Origin: Notospermus geniculatus
Lineage: Eukaryota; Nemertea; Pilidiophora; Heteronemertea; Lineidae
Direction: 5' to 3'
DNA: 64,000 nt
Assembly: GCA_002633025.1 (NCBI GenBank)
Contig: NMRB01000003.1
Location: 1,252,655 to 1,316,654 of the forward strand
Below, piece after piece: positions 25,969 to 37,900 of the stretch; position 1 is the first letter of the stretch; each line of letters starts with the position of its first letter. The translations under genes were made by a program, and so were the position numbers. The notes beneath the pieces were generated by a model, which did no database searches, was not told the origin of the DNA, and saw only the letters and a program-made list of their open reading frames with translations.

Positions 25969-28900
25969 GTAAGTTTTGATGCTTACTGCAAGGAATGCAA
26001 CGGAATTCATCGCAAAACAAAGGCTCCAATAGAATTTTACACTTAAGGAAGCGGTACTTACATAAGTCAGGACACGATTGTGTTGGCCTATGCGATTCTG
26101 TAGACTAGCTATGACCAACGGGTTGTCAATATTGGCACTTCATTTCATCCCATCGTGGCTCATATCGGCAGGGGTATAGGATAACCCCATGTCGAATTCG
26201 AATAGTTTGAACCTATTCTACTCCGATCTCGAGACGACTGGCGCTGCCCCACTCTTGATTTGAAAATCTTTGGTCACAATGTTGACGATGGGGATAAAAA
26301 GCAACGTTATTTTGAACAGTTGAAGCAATATAATGACGCTGATAATTTCATCTGAACAGGCAGGGTCGACCCCGCTACATCTTGCAGCCAGGAATGGAAA
26401 CAGGCCTCTCTTGGTCGCCCTTCTCCAAAGGGGGGCAGATATTGGTGCCAAAGACATGGTAGGTTCGTCGATGAAACCTTCAGTTCTTTCAAGCCCAGTC
26501 ACACCCTCGTGTTAATGGCAAACACGAGTCGAAAAGTTAGATGGCGTTCTCATTTTTTTACCTGTATCGAAAGATGGTCTCGGTGCCGTTCACACAAACA
26601 CCCACAGACGAACGTTTCTTACCTGCTTCATGGCGTGAAAGATATCTAAATACTCAGATACAACCCATTCACCTTCAGTTTGATCACACTGCCATTCACG
26701 AAGCAATCCGAGCAAATCATTCAGACGCCACCAAAATACTGTTGAAACAGGGCTCAGAAGTAAAGATAAGTTACAAGGTAGGTTGGTCTGACGACCCTGA
26801 CGTTTTTCGTCCATCAACCGTTCACATAGCTATATTTTACCAACATACATTAGACAGCGATTGTCTTTTGAGAGCAGGTCCTGGCACGAAAGCAATGATA
26901 ACTTTGAATTCTTTGCAGGAAGGCCATTCGTTGCTACACGAAGCTGCCATACACGGAAACACGTCCATAACGAGGGCCTTATTGGAATTCAAATCATCTC
27001 CAAATGTCTCTGACAAGGTATGAGATTTGGCCAAAACATCTTGAATTTAATGTTTACCCTTAGTTCTCATATCCCAGTTCTCGATTGCCCACAACAGTTC
27101 GAATCACGTTATTTCCATTGGTAGTTACAACCTTTTGGCAAGTATCGTTAGCTCTTCTTTTTATCCACAGAATGGAATGACTGCTATGCATCGAGCTACA
27201 TCGAAAGGCCATGGAAGAGTTGTGAAAATATTACTCCAAAATGGCGGAGATCCAAATGCAGAAGATGAGGTAAATAGACCAGATAACCACACCAAAGATG
27301 GTGTTCGTATGAAAGATTTAGAAGTTTACAACCACTGGTGACATCATTCACGCTCACCACCTATATCAAGAGAGACTTACCAGGACTTATGCTTATGTGG
27401 GGTAGATTTCGTAATGATCTGATGTACTGCAGTTGGCAAATACATTACACGTCGATGTCTCCCATTTCAGAATGGAAACACCGTTGCCCACCTAGCGGCA
27501 CTTCATGACCAAGACGCCATCATCAAACTGCTGCACATTTTCAAGGCCGATTTCAATCGGCAGAACAAGGTACGGTCATCCCCCTCCAGGTGCTTCAGAC
27601 AGCTGGTATGGATGTGGTATTATGAACACTTGTATCTGTAGTCAAATATGCTAGCAATCGCATTTGAAAGCTTGCCCTCAAAAGGAACGCCCAGAATACC
27701 AAGCACGTCAATTTACGCCAGTTCATCTATTCCAGAAAGGGCAGACCCCTCTTTTTATCGCCGCATCTAATGAACACCACCACTCTGTCAAAGCCCTTCT
27801 AGACAGAGGCGCTGATGCTAGACTAAAGACAAAGGTAAGGAAGTTCTTGTAGCAAACAGAATTCGCCAAACAGCCTCGTTGGAACGGGTCAAAATGAAAG
27901 TGCATCACATCTTTTGCATATGCCTCAAATGTGTGGAAAATGAACAAAGAACATTTTTAAAAAACAAACTCTTCCCCCGGGCGCCTAAAACGGTCAGAAA
28001 AAGCGATCTCGAAAAAATTCCTTTTGTAAGTAAGTATTGAAATCCCCGAAAGTCATTTATGCCCAATCTGGCTGGATTACTTTTTTTAGGATGGCGAAGA
28101 ACCCTTAGATGTTGCTGTCCTCAGGAAGAACAAAGAAACTGCGTCATTGCTTCTGCAAACTGATCTGTACAACGAAACGGTAAGTTCTCTCCTGCAGGCA
28201 AAACAAGAAATACGTTAAAAGTACTAACGCATTTTTGCGACGACCAACCGATGTCCGTTGGATGTAAATATCTTAATGCCCTGTACCCAAAAACAACATG
28301 ATTACTAAGGTGAACAACCGTCACCCGACCTCTAAAGAAGCAAATTTGCAGAAAGATGGCTCATGCAACTGCTGAAAGATCGACGAGATGGCGATGCCAT
28401 CGGAACCATCTGTAACATCTCATGTGGGTCCAGACGAAAAGTATGCATCTTTCTAAAGATTGAAAGCAAGATTTTTTGTTTTCAGTGGGTTGAATATGGT
28501 TTTGGTCTTCAGTAAAAAAAGACTTATTACAAAACCATCAATATCATTTCTTTCATAGGAAATGAATGAAGCTTTCCTGAAGAACATTAAGCTTGGTTAT
28601 TCAGATGTCCTTCAAGCATTTTTGGAGAAAGGACTTGATGCAAATTTCAAAGATGAGGTGAGCGATGCGATTTTGAAGGCGGAAGTGAATAATTCGTATC
28701 AGAGTATTACATATTTGTAAAAAGAAAGAAATTGCTCATTAAAACCATTGATTTAACTTCTTCTTATTCTACAGTTCGGAGACCCTGTCCTGCATCTAGC
28801 GATGAAATTCGGTCATTTTGAAGCTGCTTTGGCGTTGGTCAAGCGTGGAGCGGATGTTGCAATGCAGGATAAAGTAAGAATCTTGTCTGCAACCTCGCTT

Positions 28901-31900
28901 AAAGTGCACCAAAATTGACAACATGGCGATTCGTTGATTTGATTTTAGCCCTCTGCCTTTCATCTTGTCTATCTCTTATGCGATCAGGATGTCTGTGTGA
29001 GGCTTATAATTGGGACTTTAGGGATTGGATTGATTCTGTAAAAGTGCAACAAAGCATTGAAAGCCCTTTCGATGGAGTATGCTTTTATGAACGCCCTTTG
29101 AGTAAAATGTAAGAAATATCTTTGACAAACCTATCTGGTGGGCAAAAAAGAGTGCACTCTTCTTGACCATAACTTCTACAATTGCCATAGTTGGCCGATG
29201 ATATTTGGTGCCTTGTATCTCAAATGTATCAAAAACTATAGTTCCTTTGATATACCCGGTACATGTATTCATGCTTCTATCATGGTTAATAGCAACTTAA
29301 GGCAGGAATTTCTAAAATTAAATCAAACCATCTTTAACTGACGATGATAGAAACAAGCAATGCCGAAGTTCAACCAACACCTAATTCGCTTAAAGCTAAA
29401 CTGCATGAACAAAAGACCACATCAGGGCCGCTGTATGGAGGTCACAGCAGGGACCTTATTCACGAAGCTCCCGTAACTTACAGGAGTGCGCAACTATTGT
29501 CCTTTTGCGGACAACCCTGTTGTTCACTATCAGCCTGACAAAGGAATTGCGTACCCTTAAATTTACGGGGGCTTTGTGAATAAGGTCCTAAATGCTCTTC
29601 GGAGTTCCTCCAGAACATGATAGACTATACTAGCGTATTGCAAGTTCACCCACGGTTACTAATTAGCACCAATCACAAAAGAAGACAATATTATGGTACT
29701 TGATGAGATGCTCGCATTATTCTAGGATGGAAAGACACCAAAAGATTATGGTACAGACAGTACACCCCCAGAGATCTTGGATATGTTGGTATCACAGAAG
29801 AGGATGGAGGCTGACGAGGTAAAGAAATAGCTTCGGTTCCATTAGGCCTTCTAGTGCTGGCATCAGGTTCAACGATTTCAAAGGATAATACAATAATGTC
29901 AGAAACATATTTCTGATAATATAAATACAATCCGGATGAGATTACTGTATTTTTCTTGTCCTTCGCACACGCCGACAATAAATAAGTGCAGTACATGTAC
30001 GTAGTTCACTCGACGCCTGAGCTATGACGGTTTTATCAAAAGGTTGCCCTACTACAAAGAGTAGCGAGTTTCACGACTAATGGTGGCTTTGTTTAACGAT
30101 GGAGTTCAAAGCTTTCCATAAATCAACCTTCTTCTCATTCACGAACATCAAATCCCTCGCTTCTTGTTCTTCCAATAATTGGTTTTGACAATCCCTTAAT
30201 GTGACCTAAATATACAATTGATCATCATCATCACTGATGAATTATACATCGGAAGCAAGAAGATGAATTTATATCCTTCTTTAGAACATTGTGGATAAGC
30301 TGACACCCACTGACCCTGTTTTCCCCATTTCTCCTCTGAGAGTCAACGGCAATGACATCGAGTATTATTCCCTCTGGTTTAAAAACCAATCGGGATGCGT
30401 TAAGCTAGGAGTACAGACGTACAGACGGATAATGCTCAGCTTCCGTTGGCACAGAGCTATTTTGAATGGCAAATAATGCTGTGACAAATACGGCTTAACA
30501 TCATTCGTCTGTCTGCGACCAGATAAGTAACAAAAGCGCAAGCTTCAATTCCATTTACATGTATCATATAAAATGTCTAACCTTAGGATATGTCTCCATC
30601 AACCCTGTTCGTTGCACCACAGTTAAATTCATTCCCAATATCTGTTCAAACGAAATAAATAGTTCAGTCTTGTCAAAGAGCGCCTACCGTATAAATATTT
30701 GATCTTTACACCTTCTATTTCGCCTTAGGTTTCAACAGACGCATCGGCGTTGGAGCATATTGTTGACGACAACCTGTTATGCGAAGTTAAAAGAAAGTAC
30801 ATACATGAGGGAGAAGATGTAAACAGCATTGATGAGGTAGGCAAAGAATGAGACCTGAAACTTCCTTTTTTGTATGAAAGTGCCTCCGTTCCAAAACGCC
30901 TTTTAAAAGAAATGGACATGGAAGACAACGAGGCGGCGCATGATTGCTCTGTATGTCATTCGAAACCGCTGACCAATGGCTGCACGAAATACGGTGAAGT
31001 CGAAGAAGATCCCCCTTTAAAAGCGGCAACTATAATAGTAACGATTATGCAGTGTGAAGAACGTTTTGTGGTCGCTATCTCCTTTGAAGAAATTTCTCAA
31101 CCTGACACCTTCCACTGACACAGGATACGGTCGACACCATTACTTTCAGGCGACACGTTCATAAACTCAGAAATATAACGATGAATCGTGATTGCCGTAA
31201 TCAACGTGATTATCGTCCTTTGATAAATAGGCTAACTATCTTCAATTCTCCCTCTATTATAGGACGGCCAATCGCCGTTACATCTTGCGGCACAGAAAGC
31301 CAACGCTTCCGACGTTACCGTGTTGTTAGCAAGTGGAGCGAACGTCAACGCTACGAACAAAGTAAGGTGCACTGAACCCCTTGCAGCTATGGCACGGCTT
31401 AACCCGCCGGCCATGGAGGATTTCCTTTATGGCCTAGTGGTTTGTGCGTTGGCCTAAGGCTGAGTTTACATCGAGGCACACGCGACACGAACACGCAGGC
31501 GAACAATGGCTTCACAAAGGATTCATCCCAATGAATCCTTTGTTCGCCTGCGTGTTCGTGTCGTGTGTGTCTCGATGTAAACTCAGCCTATGCGCTAGAC
31601 GCTAAGCACCGTAGAAAGCGCGATCACTACGTGGATGGGTGACCGGCGCGTATAATACATAAGGCATACAACTATTCATTCAGACAGCACATTAATTTCC
31701 GACCAAACCAAGAAGGCTGATTTCGTTTGCAACTTATTATCTGACTGAAGATCAGTCGGAAATAACTGAGAGGAGGCGGATGCGGTTATCGACTGCGTTA
31801 AGGCAGTATTGCATTTTTTTTATCACTAAGCAACAGATGGCAAATGTACGCGCCCTGTGTTATATGCATGTACATTGAGTCTATCAGAACTGATTCATTT

Positions 31901-34900
31901 CGAACATAAGGTACAATAATATATATATAACAATTAGTCCTGATTGGGGTCTTTGACATGTTCGTCTCTGTGGGTGGGTCATTAGACAAAATGGTAGCCG
32001 TCTAGCCACTTGATGGTCAACCTCTCGTGGGCATCATCATTACGGAAACTCCTTTTCTGTTTTAGCTCGGACGAACCCCTCTTATGGAGGGAGTGGTCTC
32101 GTCGCGGGGTAGAACAGACGTCGTGAAAGTACTGCTCACTGGTGGGGCCTCCATTGTAGTGAAGGACCATGTGAGTAGTTAGCCTACTCTTGGCTCGTTT
32201 CCTTCCGGCCCTGGGGCGAGTATCAAACACGCTGCAACTAAAGAGCATTAGTTTTGTCCCGATAGAGACGGCGTCGATGGAAATGAAACTGCGTTTGCCC
32301 TCCTTTGGATCACCTATACCAAAAGAAACATAAAGATGTCGGTTGAGTAAGATATGACGCGTTCATAAGGGTGGAAAGGGGATTATTGAGATCAGACGAT
32401 GCTAGTTAATGTCTACCTGCAAACACCAGTTACCCGCTATGTTGGTTCCTTAGCGACAAAACAAATCACATGAAGGTACAGCTACCAATAACTGATATTT
32501 AGGTTTATAAATTTCAACATTGTCCTACTTCAGCGAGGCAGAACGGCCCTCCATGAAGCATGCAGTAGAGATTTCTTGAGCACTGTTACAGTTCTTCTGA
32601 AAAAGACGACTAACTTAGATGTCCAGGACAAGGTAGGTGAGGTCATCATAATGGTATATCTGATGAATAATAAAAAAAGAATTGTAGGCATAGACCGAGA
32701 CGTGTCATCATCATTTTCACTGTCGTCAGCGTCGTCATTGTCACCATCGTAGATTTCATTATCATATCAACATTGCCATCCCCGTCATCGACAACCGTCA
32801 TCCTCAACCGTCACACTGGTCATCATCAACCAGATCCATTTATACCATCTATGCATAAAACGAATTTCCGCCCTTTCGGACTTCAATTTTTTTTTACAAA
32901 TTACAATTATGGCGAATTACAAATTATTCAAATATGGCGACTAGTCAGCCATCTGGAAAACTGGACTTAGCCAATACTCTCGTGATACCAGCTGGAAACT
33001 TGGTGTGAATATGTATACGGAGATACCCTCTATGTGTAAGCCAAATTTGAGCTCTATTGCACGCTTTTGGCAGGAGTTCTGAATACGTGAGTCGCGCAAC
33101 AGAGTGGTGACTGCCCCGTGGTTAACGCCCTTCCGCCAGGTTAACGCCTCTCTTCACACCTTTTCTGGGGAGTTTATTTTATCACCGGTACGAGGTTCGT
33201 ACGTGTGATTTACTCGATACTGGCAATAACACCTGAATAATCGATCTTTCATTGACGAACGAAAGCAATGGCATTTCTTTTCTTTACATGCAGAATGGTC
33301 ATGCTCCGATCCACGATGCCTGTAGGAAGGGATTTCATGATATTGCTGCCGAGCTTCTGAAGTGGGGCAGTAATGTAGACATAGAAGACGAAACCAAACA
33401 GACACCTCTTTTCAAAGCAATCAGGTCTGGGAGCTTTGAGACAGTCAAGGTCTTACTGAAATTCGGCACCAAGCCAAATGTACAGAACGTGGTAAGGGAA
33501 ATGTTGAGGTCTGTCAACTCATAGATGTAAAATAACTCTGGTAAATTCTTGAAACTTATTTTCTGCCTTGATCTGTAATCCAATATTTCATCAACTAATG
33601 TCAAGGATGGACAATGTATATGAATAGAAAAACAATGGCCGAAGCCCCGCCAGGGTTTTCGGTTTCGTGATAAGATGGTCGTATTTTCTCGAGGAGTCAA
33701 TTTTCTTTCCATGTTTTTAAGTAATCGGGCGTGAAGGACACGTCTAATTTTCCGCTTCGATTCAACCTGTTGGTTGGAGGGAATAGCTGGCGGGTTGAAT
33801 CATGGGCAGTGTCTCAAATGACGGCGTTGCAGTATCACTGAGGCGTGCGGAGTGTGTTGTGCCAAACACTCAACGAAACGAGTCCTCATCAAATTACAGA
33901 TGTCTTCCCAAAGATGCCCTGAAGGCTGAAATCACTTAGACATGCTCTACTACAAGACTCTGCTCAGCTTAAGCAACCTGTAGTGCGATATCATTGGATT
34001 TCTTTATAATAAACGTGTTGAANCGAAGCCTCTCGGCGTGATCAAGGCGACGACGGTCTTGTCGATTTGTTGCTACAGGCAGGGGCTGACGTCAACTCCC
34101 GTGATAAGGTTGGCAACTTTGAACAAACCCAACCCAGAGGGTCTACGATGATTAAAAAAGACAGGAGGCCATTTCCTGTGCGGCGATGAGCCAGCTCCTG
34201 AAGTTGACAATATAACCTCGTGTCGTCTACCTTACTTCTTATCTTGGTAACAACGATGACATTTGCGAAATGTCAAAAAATGATCCAGCCGTTCTTTGTC
34301 GCGACCAATATTGCTACTTTATGGTAAAGAAATATTACCAACGCCATCCTTCTTTATTGTAGTATGGGAAGACTGCCCTTAACTTTGCAACAGAAAGAAG
34401 ACACGAGAATTCTGCATTGGTATTAGTGCAAGCTGGGGCTAAACTGACAACTGATGATCTCCGATTTATAAAGGTAGCCGTCTAAATCGATCCTAATGCA
34501 CTGCGTCTATCAGTTGGCCAAAGCGTGCTGACAGCAGATTACAAAAAAGTACATTATACTTTTCGACACCTGTACCATTATGCTTTGTTGTCATGACTGC
34601 TGACTGCAGGATCAACAGGCTTTACATATGCACCTTTGAATAAGGATTCTTGGAGATCTGCGTGTACCAAAGTAGAATTTGGGTCGTGAACTGTAAATCA
34701 ATGTTCAGCATGTTCTTGTGCTTGCGTTGGGAAAATGAGACACAAAATGAAAAAGATCCGATGTCCCCCTCTAACGTCAGGAATAATCATACAGACTGGG
34801 TAATCCACGCGATATTATTTTTGTGCTTGTGCCTTTGCACTTTTTTGGTTTTTCTTTCCTCACAGGTCGACATCAGCAGTGAGAAATGGGTCGCTCGGTA

Positions 34901-37900
34901 CGTAGACGTTGATGATCAGGCTTTTGTCATCTGTACAGAGAACCTGGAAGACCTCACGGAAGACATCGAAGAAGGCCGGTGCCACGCTATACAACGATTG
35001 ACTGTGGTCGGTGAGACTGAGACCGATGTCTTAGAGGCACTGACTTACTTCCATAACCAACATATCGCTGTACAAGATTTGTCACTTTTCAACATAAAAG
35101 GCAACATTGATGTCAGTAAGCTGGTGGACCTAATGTCGGAGATAGTTCGCATGGTGGTCATCAACTGCACACTGAAGGGTATTGATAGCATGACGACACT
35201 GGGGAATCTTCGAAAGCTCTCTCTAGTAGACTGCGGACTGCTGAAGATGTTTGATTTGTCATCAGCAAAGCGGTTAGAGGTACTCGACATCAGCCAAAAC
35301 CGCCTGCAAGTGCTCCCACGGTCGATCGTCGAATGCGAGAATCTTAGAATTCTACGCTGTGACCACAATTTCCTTATCAACATTCCACCTGATTTGGGCA
35401 GACTCGCGCCAACTTTAGAGGAGTTACATCTGCATAGCAACCGGCTCCTGCAGTTGCCTCCATCTTTGTCAGTTCTGACAAAGTTGAAAGTATTGTCCTA
35501 CCACAACAATTCAATCCACAACATTCCAGATGAGCTAAAAGGCTCGTCGATCGCAGAGACTCTGAACTATCTAAAGGCATTGCTTTCTAATCCCATACCG
35601 AACAACAAGGTGAAAATGGTTTTGGTGGGGCAAGAAGGTGTAGGGAAGACCTCGCTGGTCAAGGCAATTCGACGCCGATCTTGGGTATTTGGTGATGACG
35701 AGGGGGTTCTCAAAACAGACGGGATCGACGTCAGTAGCATAGAAATCGAGGGCACCATCATTAAATGCTTTGATTGCGGCGGCGACGCGGATTTCAATGA
35801 GACACACAACTTCTTCATGACACCGCAAAGCCTCTACGTCATCTGCTTCAACCTGAGTGAATACTGCTTGATCAATTTCGAGAAGAACAGTCACACGTTG
35901 GGGCGGCTTCAGCTCTGGCTTCACTACATATTCTGCAAGGCACCTGATTCCCGGATCATCATCGTCGGAACCCATGCTGACCATCCGTCACTGAATGCTA
36001 CATTGCTGCAGCAGATTTGGCAACAGGTAAAGGACCTATTACAATCAGCCCGACATCACCACAGATTCTACTTCACCAGAGGGCAGGTCCTTTGCGATTG
36101 TCTCCTTTGCAAGCCAGCAGAGATGATGGTCAGGCGAACCAAGACTGGCGGTACAGCAGGCTACGTGATTCTCGATCAGCAACAAGATTTGTTCGACCCG
36201 CTGTCGGACACGTCCTCGGACAACGAAGATGAAACAACCAGTAGTGGTGACCACGACCTCAGACTTGGGTACGCTGCAATGCCACATGTCATGGGATACC
36301 TCGAAGTAAGCAGCCTCAGAAAGGTCGGCAGCAGCCTGTTGAACTTTACAACGAACGAGAGCATGGAAAACCTCAAGACTCTCATCCTGAAGCAGAGCAA
36401 GCAGCTGATTATCCAGACACCAACGATTCCTAAACTATGGGCCACGGTGCTTGAGGCACTCTATGACAACATCAGAAAAGACGGTGGAAAACAGCATTAT
36501 ATTACATTTGACAAGGTCTTGGAGATATACAAGGTGTATGGCACGGCAGATGAGGACAAAGTTCGCAACATGCTCCTGTTCTTCAAGACACAGGGGGAAA
36601 TACTATATTTTCCCCACATTCCCGAGATAAAGGATGTCATCATTCTAGACCCCATGTGGCTGGCGAAGAAGTTCTGCACTCTGGTTAGCTATCGGGACAC
36701 TGGCCTTGTGTCCGGGTTTCTTGAGCACAGCCTCCTTAAAGATCTTTGGCCTGACCTTGATGAAGTCGAGAGGCAACAACTTCTTGTGTTATTTCGCCAG
36801 TTTGGTGTCTGCCTTCACGTGAAGGGCACGACGAAGGAGATGGTGCCGTGCAAGTTGCCGATAGGGGAACCGGATGAAAGCCTGTGGCCGCACTCGCCTC
36901 CAGTGGATACAAAACAGGTCACTTATTCCATTGAGTTCCCATTCGTCCCACCTTCATTCTTCAGCATTCTTATTGCACGCAATGCACAGGCGAATGCAGT
37001 AGAATCTGATGTACATGCCAGGATGTACTCCAGATACTTCCAAAATCACATCGTGGAGTTCATTGCTCTGTCAAAGCCAGGCTGTCAATGTTGCATGCAG
37101 AGTGCTGGCCTTGAACATGACGGTGCTTTGCATCGTATTCACTACGAGTTGTTGCCACATCTAAAGAACCTTCTGATCACCATCCGTGGACCGAGACCTT
37201 GTTGCATGGTCGATCAACTTCTGACACTTCTGAATGCCGCCGTCTCCTGGTTCGACGGAATGCAAGACGTGGAGATGAACGTGATTCTCTGTCCTGCTTG
37301 CTTCATCGAAGGACGACAGCTTCTGTGTCATGAATTCCTTGCAGATGAACTCGGAAGGATTGGGTCTTCACCTGTTGTGTGCCCACGCGGTCATGATTTC
37401 CCCTCTGCAGACTGCTTGCGGAAGGGCGACATCCCCGCTAAGTACATCCAGCCTGTTTCCGTCCGCCAACACCTTGAAAGCCTTGATGACAGAGAGTGCC
37501 CAAGGCTTTTTGTAGTACTACCCATTAACAAGGATGGACTAACGCTGACCGAGAGGATCAAACTGTGGGTTTCAAGCGTTCTATTTGACGGCTACGCCGT
37601 GCATCTACTATGCGAGTTTCCCGGGGGTTACCACTTTACCAAGTCGCCTGGTTACCGGCTTAACAAGCCCAGAGAATTCATGGAGATTTATGGGGATCAC
37701 GTCATCACTCTGCTTCAGTTGATTGGAATTGTCGGCCGGGCAAGCAATGTCCCGACAATAGTTGAAGATGCCTTGGACATGTCCTACGCGGTGTCGGATT
37801 TGATCGAAGACTATAGGTACAATTTCCCCGGTGCCATAACCATTGGAAGCATCACGAATGCGGAGGTAGCTATGCGACTACTTGAGGAGAATGCCAGCAG

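Noticed and set aside
34650-34865. Upstream ATG extending the large ROCO frame by 72 codons
   Set aside because: A polypyrimidine tract and CTCACAG acceptor precede 34866, and phase agrees with the last ankyrin exon, so this is intron.
35571-35984. 137-codon minus-strand frame opposite the Roc domain
   Set aside because: Shadow of the ROCO coding exon.
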